From Chitinophaga eiseniae (GTDB taxonomy: Bacteria; Bacteroidota; Bacteroidia; Chitinophagales; Chitinophagaceae): DNA of 64,000 bases. A model generated the notes under the pieces. The model did not search any database and had not been told where the DNA came from. It saw only the letters and a program-made list of their open reading frames with translations. This document shows positions 23,957 through 31,846 of the stretch, one piece after another (positions within the stretch are counted from its first letter, which is position 1; each line of letters opens with the position of its first letter). The position numbers and the translations under genes are program-made. Location: positions 310,001 through 374,000 of the forward strand of contig NZ_JABAHZ010000001.1 in assembly GCF_012641265.1 (NCBI RefSeq), given 5' to 3'.

Positions 23957-24430
23957 TTATTCCAGGTGTGCTCTCAGCATCCAGGCCATTTTTTCGTGCG
24001 TTTCCATCAGCCCTGTGATATAATCGCTGCTGCCTGCATCATGGAAGGCAGTGGCATAATCATTAATGTTTTCCCGCAGGTGTATCAGGATACTTTCATG
24101 GTCATGCAGCAGGTCTTTGATAAACCCGATACCATCATTTTTTTCACGGCTCATTTCTGTGAGATGCGTAAGCGACAGGAATTCTTTTAGCGTAGCCGGT
24201 GGAAAGTGGCCCAGGGTGCGGATCCGTTCTGCCATGTCATCTATGATCTCTTCCAGTTGCTGGTACTGGTTTTCAAAAAACAGGTGCTTGTTATGAAAAT
24301 CAGGCCCGGTTACACACCAATGGGCTTTACGCGTTTTGGTATACAAAATAAATTCATCTGCCAGTATTTTACCGAGAGAATGAGATACAGCTGCGAGATG
24401 TGCTTGTTTAATGCCAATGTTGACTTGCAT
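23957..24430 (-). CDS. Dps-family ferritin-like protein
   Basis: A 157-residue protein of typical Dps length. The inter-subunit ferroxidase residues are visible: H37 in RKAHWCVTGPDF, H49 and E53 in HNKHLFFENQ, D64 and E68 in IIDDMAERI. The LGHFPPATL turn follows, as in other Dps proteins. Dps dodecamers oxidise and store iron, consume hydrogen peroxide and may coat DNA. The N-terminus is short without a Lys-rich tail, so DNA binding is less certain. The gene lies in the sigma-54 operon between DoxX and DUF1275, implying that the operon includes an oxidative-stress function. Confidence 0.93.
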   Translation of the reverse strand: MQVNIGIKQAHLAAVSHSLGKILADEFILYTKTRKAHWCVTGPDFHNKHLFFENQYQQLEEIIDDMAERIRTLGHFPPATLKEFLSLTHLTEMSREKNDGIGFIKDLLHDHESILIHLRENINDYATAFHDAGSSDYITGLMETHEKMAWMLRAHLE

Positions 24431-24439
24431 GTTGAAAAT

Positions 24440-24871
24440 TTAGAAAAGGTGATATAAAAGTTGTACGTCGATAGAATAGCGGCCGGGCCCCAGTACCAGC
24501 AGCAGTAGAAGCGACAGGGTGTACATATAGGGCACATCCCGTATTTCAAGATTGTCGTTCCGGTGTACGACAAAATAACCGATGGCTGTTACCCCGATGG
24601 TAGGCAGAATGGCGAGCCGGGTAAACAATCCCAGCGCCAGCAGGAACGGAACGACCGTGTCAGAAAAAGTAGCTACCAGCCCGTTTAGCTGGTCCGGCAG
24701 GTGCAATGGATTGGGAACATGTTCCCGTTGGCCATTTTCCAGGCGGAATTTTTTCATACCATGTACCCGGAACAACTCAACCGCGAGCAACACCCGGAAG
24801 GCCAGCAAAGCATAGTTGTTGACGGTGCTGCCGGCATCTGAATACAGTATATGGTGGACGATTTCGTTCAT
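24440..24871 (-). CDS. DoxX-family membrane protein
   Basis: A 143-residue membrane protein. ATG 24871 (MNEIVHHILYSDAGSTVNNY) was chosen because a longer frame would overlap the upstream amidohydrolase. Four hydrophobic helices are seen, with DoxX features such as ALLAFRVLLAVELFRVHGMK, then FSDTVVPFLLALGLFTRLAI and LPTIGVTAIGYFVVH. DoxX proteins are small quinone-associated or redox-linked membrane proteins of uncertain mechanism. It is flanked by the amidohydrolase (10 bp) and Dps (9 bp) genes in the sigma-54 operon. Confidence 0.9.
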   Translation of the reverse strand: MNEIVHHILYSDAGSTVNNYALLAFRVLLAVELFRVHGMKKFRLENGQREHVPNPLHLPDQLNGLVATFSDTVVPFLLALGLFTRLAILPTIGVTAIGYFVVHRNDNLEIRDVPYMYTLSLLLLLVLGPGRYSIDVQLLYHLF

Positions 24872-24881
24872 AAAAGAAAGT

Positions 24882-26756
24882 TTAGAAAGCAAAACAGGAA
24901 CAACCAAATACGCCCCAGAATGCACTGTAATTATTAACAGGAATATTGCTTAGTCGCGCTGTATTGTGCTCGTGTCCATGAACGTCGCAGCTGCCAGCAC
25001 AGCAATGTACCTGGCTGGTAACAGCGGCTGTTGGCGCAACATTGATTTTTGCACCGGCATAATAGCCGCCGAACTCCTTCACCGGCGACCAGTCTGGCAG
25101 CACCGGAATGGGAGCGGGGGAGAACCGGGAAAATTCACCACGGCTGAATACAATCTTCCCACCTACGATGGTCAATACAGATTCGATGTGTTTGATGGCT
25201 TCTTCCGGTACTTCAAAAAAGTCGGCATCGAGTACGGCCAGGTCCGCGAGCTGCCCGGCTTTGATGCAACCCTTACTGTCCTGCTCCCTGGAGAACCAGG
25301 CGCTTCCCCGGGTGTATAATTCAAGGGCGGTTTCCCGGCTTAGTTTAGTGGTATCATCGTACAGCTGCTGGCCTCCCACTGTTTTTCCGGCAGATAGCCA
25401 GTACAGCGCCACCCATGGATTGTAACTGCTTACGCGGGTGGCATCTGTTCCTCCGCCCACCGGCACGCCCGCCTGTAGCATCCGTTTTACCGGTGGCGTG
25501 TGTGCAGCGGCGGCTTTGCCATACCGGTCAGTGAAATATTCTCCCTGGAAGGCCATCCTGCTTTGAACGGCAATACCGCCCCCCAGCGCTTTTACACGGT
25601 CAATGTTCTTTTCATCGATGGTTTCGGCATGATCAAATATCCAGTGAAGACCGTTGAAGGGAATATCCCTGTTCACTTTTTCGAAAACATTCAGAAAGCG
25701 GGTGATGCTTTCATTGTAAGTGGCGTGCAGGCGGAAGGGCCAGCGGTTTTCCACGAGGTGGCGCACCACTTTTTCCAGGTCTGCTTCCATAGTTTCCGGC
25801 AGGTCGGGCCGCGGTTGCAGGAAGTTTTCAAAATCGGCCGCGGAAAATACCAGCATTTCACCGGCGCCATTGTGCCGGTACATGTTATCTCCCTGGTGGA
25901 GTTTCACGGTGCTGGTCCAGTTACGGAAATCTTCCAGTTCTTGCTTAGGCCTTTGTGTAAAGAGGTTATAGGCAATGCGAACGGTGAGCTGTTGTTTTTC
26001 ATGAAGCTCGCTGATCACCCGGTAATCATCGGGGTAGTTCTGAAATCCGCCGCCAGCATCAATTACGCTGGTGATGCCAAACCTGTTCAGTTCCGTCATA
26101 AAATGGCGGGTGGAGTTGACCTGGTATTCGAAAGACAATTTCGGCCCCTTTGCCAGGGTGGAATAGAGGATCATGGCATTGGGACTGGCCAGCATTAACC
26201 CGGTAGGTTCGCCGTGGCTATTTTTTTCAATCACGCCGCCGGGAGGGGTCGGGGTATCCCTGGTAAAGCCCACTGCCCGCAGGGCTGCACGATTGAGGAA
26301 GGCACGGTCGTACAGGTGCATAATGAAAACAGGTGTATCCGGTGCGATCGCATTGATTTCTTCCAGTGTGGGCATCCTTTTTTCTGCAAACTGGTGCTCG
26401 GTCCATCCGCCTACCACCCTTACCCACTGGGGGGAAGGAGTGATGGCTACCTGTTTTTTCAGCATCGCTAAAGCATCGGACAGGGAAGGAACGCCGTCCC
26501 ACCTGAGCTCCAGGTTATAGTTCAGACCACCGCGAATGAGGTGGGTGTGAGAGTCGTTCAATCCCGGGATAACCCGTTTTCCTTTAAGGTCTATTTGTAC
26601 GGTTCCGTTCACACCGTATTGCTGAAGAATGGTTTTATCATCGCCTACGGCAACGAACTGACCATCGCTGATGGCAACGGCGGTAGCCCGTGGTTGGGAT
26701 GGATCTACGGTATGTATCTTTCCATTGTATAAAACGATGGCTGCTGCTTTACTCAT
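24882..26756 (-). CDS. YtcJ-like amidohydrolase (Amidohydro_3 family)
   Basis: A 624-residue protein. The N-terminal composite beta domain (IVLYNGKIHTVDPSQPRATA) leads into the metal-dependent TIM barrel with the HxH motif in GLNDSHTHLIRGG near residue 70. Downstream are RLHATYNESITRF and WIFDHAETIDEKNI, which supply further His ligands, and VPVGGGTDATRVSSYNPW near the C-terminal end of the barrel. The LADLAVLDADFFEVPEE segment closes the beta domain. The family (YtcJ, NfdA) hydrolyses formamides or related amides; the substrate here is unknown. The last 60 residues are an unusual Cys/His-bearing tail (VHCCAGSCDVHGHEHN). Its start overlaps the previous gene by 8 bp. Confidence 0.93.
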   Translation of the reverse strand: MSKAAAIVLYNGKIHTVDPSQPRATAVAISDGQFVAVGDDKTILQQYGVNGTVQIDLKGKRVIPGLNDSHTHLIRGGLNYNLELRWDGVPSLSDALAMLKKQVAITPSPQWVRVVGGWTEHQFAEKRMPTLEEINAIAPDTPVFIMHLYDRAFLNRAALRAVGFTRDTPTPPGGVIEKNSHGEPTGLMLASPNAMILYSTLAKGPKLSFEYQVNSTRHFMTELNRFGITSVIDAGGGFQNYPDDYRVISELHEKQQLTVRIAYNLFTQRPKQELEDFRNWTSTVKLHQGDNMYRHNGAGEMLVFSAADFENFLQPRPDLPETMEADLEKVVRHLVENRWPFRLHATYNESITRFLNVFEKVNRDIPFNGLHWIFDHAETIDEKNIDRVKALGGGIAVQSRMAFQGEYFTDRYGKAAAAHTPPVKRMLQAGVPVGGGTDATRVSSYNPWVALYWLSAGKTVGGQQLYDDTTKLSRETALELYTRGSAWFSREQDSKGCIKAGQLADLAVLDADFFEVPEEAIKHIESVLTIVGGKIVFSRGEFSRFSPAPIPVLPDWSPVKEFGGYYAGAKINVAPTAAVTSQVHCCAGSCDVHGHEHNTARLSNIPVNNYSAFWGVFGCSCFAF

Positions 26757-27504
26757 GAGTGGGTGTTAAAGGATGGAAGGATGCAATGGCTGCCTGGATG
26801 CCTTCTCCGGCAATTTCAAAAAAGGCGGGTCCGGCCAGCAGGGTGGCTTTTATGACTGGTTTTGCAGGGGCAAGGTGATGTTGTTGCAGGTAGCGTTGTG
26901 TGCGACAGGCGTTGATGATGCCTTTGGTGACATTGCCTGCTACTAATGCCGTAGGTGAGTCGATGCCTGCATCTTTGATATCACTGGCAAAGACAAAACT
27001 GGTGACACCTATATGGCTGGCTTCCCGAAGTGCTACTGCGCCTACGCTGATCATCATGTCTGCATTGAACTGATGGCGGTCGCCCAGGCCAATCAGCAGC
27101 AGCCGGGGTGCTTTCAAAGCGCCTTTAGGAGGAGTGATCAGCAATGTTTCCAGGTAATGGCCTTCGAACTTTCCACTTTTTCTCAGTTCGGTGATCTGTC
27201 CTTTCAGCGCCTGGTCGAGATGTACCATCCCGTTGAGTGCTGCCGGCAAAGCCGGGGGATTGAAAATATCTCCCTCCGTATATTCAAACACGCAGGCTAC
27301 CAGCAAGGGCGCAACAGCGGCGCCAGGGCCTTGTACCAGTCCTATGATGGATATCCCTTCCGCTTTGCCCCATACTTTGGCGGTGCCAATGGGAGTAGTT
27401 GTAGCCTGCTGACCCACCAATGAAACGGCCTGCAGCAGGAGAAAGGAAGCACTCATAAAGGTGATGAGTGCTTTGTGATAACGGGTAATGAATGTTTTGT
27501 TCAT
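26749..27504 (-). CDS. Secreted protein with only the M17 peptidase N-terminal (macro-like) domain
   Basis: A 251-residue protein with a signal peptide (ALITFMSASFLLLQAVSL). The mature part corresponds to the N-terminal non-catalytic domain of leucyl aminopeptidase (Peptidase_M17_N), with VACVFEYTEGDIFNPPALP, then KGALKAPRLLLIGLGDRHQF and the helix segment around AVALREASHIGVTSFVFA. The zinc-binding catalytic domain of M17 enzymes is absent, so it is not a peptidase. In PepA the N-domain has a macro-like fold that binds DNA or helps hexamer formation; here it is exported. It overlaps the amidohydrolase start by 8 bp, so the two are translationally linked. Confidence 0.85.
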   Translation of the reverse strand: MNKTFITRYHKALITFMSASFLLLQAVSLVGQQATTTPIGTAKVWGKAEGISIIGLVQGPGAAVAPLLVACVFEYTEGDIFNPPALPAALNGMVHLDQALKGQITELRKSGKFEGHYLETLLITPPKGALKAPRLLLIGLGDRHQFNADMMISVGAVALREASHIGVTSFVFASDIKDAGIDSPTALVAGNVTKGIINACRTQRYLQQHHLAPAKPVIKATLLAGPAFFEIAGEGIQAAIASFHPLTPTHE

Positions 27505-27524
27505 GGTTTATCGTTTTTTATATG

Positions 27525-28916
27525 CTAAAATTTGACACTGAGCCGGGTGTTGATGAACAGGCCATCCTTTGAATTGGGTGTCATATCCCGGATAAAGGCG
27601 CCGGCCTGGAAATATTGAATGCCCGAGTTGAATGAGATAAACTTGTTTACGTTGTATACAATGCTGGCGAGATAGGCGGTGCCGATATGCCTTTCCGCAG
27701 ACGTGACCCCGGGAAGATTAAATCCTCCACTGGGCCTGTAGATACCATCCTGGAGCGAGTATCGCCAGTTGAATACTACATCCGCCTGCGCCATTATTTT
27801 TTTACCAATATTGATAGTGGCATAGGGGTGTAGATCGATAAGGTTTACCGGACCGATTTGCGGACTGAATCCAAAATAGCCGCCTTTGGGATAAAGCGGG
27901 TTGAAAGACTGGAGGTTCCCGTCTCCTTTACGCCGGTCTCCTGAGATATAGTCGTTACGCAGACTGATAGCAGGTTTCCCGGGAATGTTCTCAAACAGGT
28001 AGCCTGCTTCAACGGAGGCAGTCCAGGCGTTGATGTGGCCATTTCCAAAGGAGCCGAATTGCCAGGCGGCTTCGAGGTTGTAAATAAATCCCCCGCCGTA
28101 TCGCCATATCCTGGTGCCCATGGTATGACGCAACTCGCGGTGGAGGCCTTCTTCAAACAAGGACTGGTCACGCTGAATGCCGATGTAATACAAGTCAATA
28201 TTGGGAAAAGCGGGAATAATGATCTTACTGTATAATCCCCAGAGATTTATTGCTTTGCTGGATGTATTATCAAAAGCGCCTGTCCTGATGGTATCGGCCA
28301 TCATGGCAAATCCGTCGATACTCCAGCGGCGGGTGGTGTACATCAGTTTGGCTCCATCGAAATACAACCGGAGGTTGGGTCCTTCTCTTACAGAAATGAG
28401 CCTGCCGCTTCCATAATCGAGTTCCTGTCTGCCGGCGCGGAGTATGAGCTGTTGATCTTTCCTTTTAATGATTGCGGCGTCAACGAACAAATTTTGGATG
28501 TTCAAATGATCTTCGTCGATAGGACGGGGACCATTTTTTCTCCCGGTTTCCCAGGCGCTCCTGATTTGTGCAAAAACCCTGAACCGCTCATGCAGGTGGA
28601 TGTCTGCGTGAAGGTCGTAACGTTGCAGGAGAAAGCGATTATGCCCAATGCCCAGCCTGCCCCAGTCTTCGTTGTTAAAGTCGACATATTCCATCCTGGC
28701 GGACCCTCCGAATGAAACGTAGGCGCTGCCATCTTTGGATAGGCGATTATATTTTATTTTCCGGTAGAAATTACCGGTAGAGTCTTTGAGGAAGGAATAG
28801 TCTTCGTCAAAGCGCATCAGTTTGAAACTTTGTCCTGCTGCCCGGGTAACAGGCGACAGACAAACTATAACCAATACGGTTATACGAACGAGACGGAGGA
28901 GGCTTTTTACAGGCAA
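27525..28916 (-). CDS. Alginate-export-family outer-membrane porin
   Basis: A 463-residue protein starting at TTG 28916 (the only start giving the signal peptide LVRITVLVIVCLSPVTRAAG). The mature part is a beta-barrel of alternating strands resembling the Alginate_exp family, with YVSFGGSARMEYVDFNNEDW at the first strands, then RFRVFAQIRSAWETGRKNGP and RAGRQELDYGSGRLISVREG. In Pseudomonas AlgE exports alginate, but Bacteroidota relatives are usually general or aromatic-compound porins. It sits second in the sigma-54 operon, 22 bp after the isochorismatase-like gene, and could import the substrate of the operon's hydrolases. That is inference. Confidence 0.88.
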   Translation of the reverse strand: MPVKSLLRLVRITVLVIVCLSPVTRAAGQSFKLMRFDEDYSFLKDSTGNFYRKIKYNRLSKDGSAYVSFGGSARMEYVDFNNEDWGRLGIGHNRFLLQRYDLHADIHLHERFRVFAQIRSAWETGRKNGPRPIDEDHLNIQNLFVDAAIIKRKDQQLILRAGRQELDYGSGRLISVREGPNLRLYFDGAKLMYTTRRWSIDGFAMMADTIRTGAFDNTSSKAINLWGLYSKIIIPAFPNIDLYYIGIQRDQSLFEEGLHRELRHTMGTRIWRYGGGFIYNLEAAWQFGSFGNGHINAWTASVEAGYLFENIPGKPAISLRNDYISGDRRKGDGNLQSFNPLYPKGGYFGFSPQIGPVNLIDLHPYATINIGKKIMAQADVVFNWRYSLQDGIYRPSGGFNLPGVTSAERHIGTAYLASIVYNVNKFISFNSGIQYFQAGAFIRDMTPNSKDGLFINTRLSVKF

Positions 28917-28938
28917 TTGGAACGGTTTTAACGGATAG

Positions 28939-29571
28939 TTAGTGTTTCAGCATATGGTGGGCGTAATGGATACCGATGCCATAGGCACCGCCATATTTTT
29001 TCATGAGATCAGTAACCGCTTGATAGGTTTCCTGGCGGGCCCAGTCACGCTGTAGTTCCAACAGGTATTGGATGGAAGTCATCGGTTTCACGCCGGCATG
29101 CACCATTCTCTGAACGGCACGTTCATGGGCTTCGGTGCTTACATCGCCACAGGCGTCGGTGATAACATATACATCATAGCCTTCATCCAGTGCAGATAAG
29201 GCCGGGCCTACAATGCAAACGCCTGTCCACAGACCGGCCATCACCAGTTTCTTTTTTCCTTTTCCGACAATGGCTTTGTAAGCGGCTTCATCTTCCCAGG
29301 TATTCATGGAAGTGCGGTCGATATAGCCGGAGGTAGCCTGTGGGTAGCATTCTTCGATTTCCGGAAATACAGGACCAGAGAAAGATTGCTCTGCTACAGT
29401 GGTCACCACGGTGGCAACATTAAATATCCTGGATGCACCGGCAATAATGGCTGTATTGGTTCTTAACTCGCTTAAAGCAATGCTTTTGGTAGCAAAGCCC
29501 ATTTGGCCTTCAAAATCGATCAGGATAAGTGCATGATTGTCGGGAGACAATAAGTGGGTAGATGGTTTCAT
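28939..29571 (-). CDS. Isochorismatase-family (YcaC-like) cysteine hydrolase, first gene of the sigma-54 operon
   Basis: A 210-residue protein, paralogue of 6751-7383. D19 is in ALILIDFEGQMGF and the nucleophile C119 in AGLWTGVCIVGPALSAL. GVKPMTSIQYLLELQRDW is the YcaC-branch signature. As in the paralogue, the segment around the expected Lys reads IDRTSMNTWED, suggesting Arg86 there. The operon's sigma-54 promoter is 20-39 bp upstream of the ATG, giving a very short leader. Ring-opened amides or ureido compounds are plausible substrates given the co-encoded amidohydrolase and porin, but nothing in the sequence fixes this. Confidence 0.9.
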   Translation of the reverse strand: MKPSTHLLSPDNHALILIDFEGQMGFATKSIALSELRTNTAIIAGASRIFNVATVVTTVAEQSFSGPVFPEIEECYPQATSGYIDRTSMNTWEDEAAYKAIVGKGKKKLVMAGLWTGVCIVGPALSALDEGYDVYVITDACGDVSTEAHERAVQRMVHAGVKPMTSIQYLLELQRDWARQETYQAVTDLMKKYGGAYGIGIHYAHHMLKH

Positions 29572-29590
29572 TTTAAAAATTTGCTCCCGC

Positions 29591-29610
29591 TAAGGCAATT
29601 CAGGTGCCTA
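29591..29610 (-). promoter_or_regulatory. Sigma-54 (-24/-12) promoter of the ten-gene operon
   Basis: Reading the minus strand, TAGGCACCTGAATTGCCT gives GGCAC-N5-TTGC. The -24 GG (29608-29607) and -12 GC (29596-29595) are exactly 10 bases apart, and 9 of the 10 core positions TGGCAC/TTGC match. The start codon of the isochorismatase-like gene is at 29571. The operon encodes a sigma-54-type response regulator. Confidence 0.75.
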
Positions 29611-29663
29611 TTTGTATTTATTTGATTGTCAATTAATTATGTGTATTTTGATGAATTTAATTT

Positions 29664-29679
29664 TTACGTTATTTCGTAA
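29664..29679 (+). promoter_or_regulatory. TTACG-N6-CGTAA inverted repeat (putative activator site, copy 2)
   Basis: TTACGTTATTTCGTAA has the same arms and spacing as the palindrome at 17325-17340; 21 of 25 bases match when the right flank is included. It lies about 60 bp upstream of the -24 element on the minus strand, or roughly 80-95 bp from the predicted transcript start, a normal place for an NtrC-type upstream activating site. Confidence 0.65.
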
Positions 29680-29727
29680 AATTATGAACAGCGCAGAGAA
29701 AATGTGCGTCTGTTACGAAGGAGATGG

Positions 29728-29747
29728 TTGGAACAAACTATTGCATA
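29728..29747 (+). promoter_or_regulatory. Near-consensus sigma-54 promoter facing the oxidoreductase gene
   Basis: TTGGAACAAACTATTGCAT contains GG (29730-29731) and TTGCA with GC at 29743-29744. The gap is 11 bases rather than the usual 10, which weakens the call. It points toward the gene at 29818 and lies about as far from the inverted repeat as the opposing promoter. Confidence 0.3.
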
Positions 29748-29817
29748 TCGATTTTTAATGTATTAGCTTAAGTGCCGAATTTATTTCCCCTCTTTTCGTT
29801 AAAACCTTATTCAGCCA

Positions 29818-31086
29818 ATGAGCAAAAAAATAACTTCCAGAAGAAAGTTTTTGCAGAACGCCGCTGCATTATCCACCTTTTTTATCCTGCCGCGGCATGT
29901 ACTGGGCGGAAAAGGATTCCTGGCGCCGAGCGACAGGATCAACATTGGCTTTATTGGCGCCGGTCACCAGGCGATAGGGTTACGGGACCGCTTTACAGCA
30001 ACAGACCAGGTGGAGATATTGGCGGTAGCGGATGTATATCAGCGCAAGGTGGATGAATTCATTAAGGCGTTGGGAGAGAAGCGGGGTAAGGCCTGTAAAG
30101 GATATGGTGATTTCAGGGAGATATTACAGCGGAAGGATATCGATGGGGTGGTGATCGCAACACCCGACCACTGGCATGCTGTGATGGCGGTGAAGGCAGC
30201 TGCCGCGGGCAAGGATATTTACTGTGAGAAGCCGCTGGCACTGTCGGTAAAAGAAAGCCGGGCAATGGCCGATGCTGCAAAAAAATATGGTCGTGTATTC
30301 CAAACCGGTAGTATGCAGCGCTCCGCGCGTGAGTTCAGGCAGGGAGTAGAACTGGTGCGCAATGGCTACATTGGTGATATTAAAGAGATCAAAATCAGCG
30401 TGGGTGATGGTCCACGGCCGTTTGACCTGGCAGCGGAAACGTTGCCGGCTGATCTCAACTGGGAGATGTGGCTTGGTCCAAACGAGTATGTCCCCTATAA
30501 TAACAAACTGAATCCTTATCCCAGTGCTTCACTGTGGGCGGAATGGCGTTATTACAAAGGCCTTGGCGGCGGTTTTCAGGCCGATTGGGGCGCGCATATG
30601 TATGATATTGCGCAATGGGGACTGAACATGGATCATTCAGGACCGGTAGAGATCTATCCGCCGGATGGCCAGGAACATCCTTACCTGACTTATGTTTACC
30701 AGAACGGTGTGGTGATGACGCAGCATGACACCGGTAAGAAGAATATTGAATTCATCGGTACCAAAGGAAATATTGTTATTGAACGCGGTAAGCTGGAAAC
30801 GAATCCGTCGGCGCTCCGGGATACTGTTATCAGCGACGGGCAGCAACGGGTACACTTCAGCGATAATCATTACACAGACTTTTTGTCGGCCATGCGCGAC
30901 CGGTCGAAACCGGTGGTAGCAGATGCGGAAACCGGGCACCGGACTTCTTCCGTTTGTGCGTTGGGTAATATTGCCTATGAGCTGAAACGCCCGCTAAAGT
31001 GGGATCCTGCAATGGAGAACTTTTTAAACGACAAAGAAGCTGATCAGTTATTGATGAGGAAGTTAAAAGGGGAGTGGACCATCTGA
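29818..31086 (+). CDS. Tat-exported Gfo/Idh/MocA-family oxidoreductase
   Basis: A 422-residue protein. The N-terminus KKITSRRKFLQNAAALSTFF is a twin-arginine signal, so it is exported folded with its cofactor. The Rossmann fold starts at INIGFIGAGHQAIGLRDR. The family's EKP motif is in IYCEKPLALSVKESRAM, and the C-terminal domain contains GGGFQADWGAHMYDIAQWGL, whose Asp/His residues are the usual catalytic candidates. Such periplasmic Gfo/Idh proteins act on sugars or glycosides with NAD(P). It is divergent from the sigma-54 operon and shares its 246-bp regulatory region, so co-regulation is possible. The ECF sigma gene follows after 84 bp and has its own -7 box. Confidence 0.93.
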   Translation: MSKKITSRRKFLQNAAALSTFFILPRHVLGGKGFLAPSDRINIGFIGAGHQAIGLRDRFTATDQVEILAVADVYQRKVDEFIKALGEKRGKACKGYGDFREILQRKDIDGVVIATPDHWHAVMAVKAAAAGKDIYCEKPLALSVKESRAMADAAKKYGRVFQTGSMQRSAREFRQGVELVRNGYIGDIKEIKISVGDGPRPFDLAAETLPADLNWEMWLGPNEYVPYNNKLNPYPSASLWAEWRYYKGLGGGFQADWGAHMYDIAQWGLNMDHSGPVEIYPPDGQEHPYLTYVYQNGVVMTQHDTGKKNIEFIGTKGNIVIERGKLETNPSALRDTVISDGQQRVHFSDNHYTDFLSAMRDRSKPVVADAETGHRTSSVCALGNIAYELKRPLKWDPAMENFLNDKEADQLLMRKLKGEWTI

Positions 31087-31123
31087 TAATGGGAAGTCAT
31101 GTCGGACAATAGATAAGTTTTAT

Positions 31124-31131
31124 TATTTTTG
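31124..31131 (+). promoter_or_regulatory. -7 box (TATTTTTG) upstream of the ECF sigma gene
   Basis: TATTTTTG matches TAnnTTTG and lies 39 bp before the sigma-factor start. No clear -33 TTTG is seen. Confidence 0.45.
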
Positions 31132-31170
31132 AAACACCGGGAATAACAGCGATAACCGGCATTACCAACG

Positions 31171-31773
31171 ATGCAAGCAATTCCACCAAGTGAAAATGAA
31201 CTACTGAAGCGGTTGGCTGAGGGCGACGCCACGGCGTATCGTGAACTGTTCGTACGTCATTGGGATGCCGTGTATTCCTCCGCGTTACTGCTTTCCCGTT
31301 CTCCCGATATAGCAGAAGATATTGCCCAGGAGGTGTTTGTAACACTCTGGGAAAAACGTGCACAACTGGTGCAGGTAGAGAAGCTGGAATCTTATTTTTT
31401 TGTGATGGCCCGCAACCAGCTTTATAGCCGCTTGCGTAAATTATCCTCCCAGGATGCTTACCGGCGGTACCTGCTCGACTATCACCAGGAAGTGGCCCAT
31501 TCGGGGGCAGAAGCCAGGGCGGAGTTCAAAGAGCTGGAGGGCGCCATCCATAGCGCTATCCGCCGTTTGCCACCCCAGCAACAGAAAGCTTTCCGGATGA
31601 GCCGCTTTGAAGGTAAAGGGCATGAAGAAATTGCGCAGGCCATGGGCGTATCCCGCATTACTATCAAGAGTTATATTGTACAGGCGTTAGCCTCTCTCCG
31701 TAAATTCCTCGCACATTATCCCGGTGTGCCGCTGCTGTTATACTGGGCGCTGCAACCTGTGGTTGGCGGGTAA
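31171..31773 (+). CDS. ECF sigma-70 factor (Bacteroidota FecI-like group)
   Basis: A 200-residue protein with region 2 (YRELFVRHWDAVYSSALLLS, then DIAEDIAQEVFVTLWEKRAQ) and region 4 (LPPQQQKAFRMSRFEGKGHE, then EIAQAMGVSRITIKSYIVQA). The C-terminal hydrophobic extension LLLYWALQPVVGG is typical of this Bacteroidota ECF group. It precedes a FecR anti-sigma gene and an STN-bearing SusC. Together these form a cell-surface signalling cascade in which substrate binding at SusC is relayed by FecR to the sigma factor. Confidence 0.95.
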   Translation: MQAIPPSENELLKRLAEGDATAYRELFVRHWDAVYSSALLLSRSPDIAEDIAQEVFVTLWEKRAQLVQVEKLESYFFVMARNQLYSRLRKLSSQDAYRRYLLDYHQEVAHSGAEARAEFKELEGAIHSAIRRLPPQQQKAFRMSRFEGKGHEEIAQAMGVSRITIKSYIVQALASLRKFLAHYPGVPLLLYWALQPVVGG

Positions 31774-31846
31774 AAAAAATTTTTCCAACGGGCACCTCCT
31801 TCTTTTCCATCCGGGCGTCTTTACTATATAACGTCGTATACCGGCT

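Noticed and set aside
24872..24925. 18-residue N-terminal extension of the DoxX protein
   Set aside because: It would overlap the amidohydrolase end and does not resemble DoxX; ATG 24871 fits the family.
25500..26198. Long open frame opposite the amidohydrolase gene
   Set aside because: It lies fully inside a well-supported gene on the other strand and has no domain, start signal or conserved pattern.
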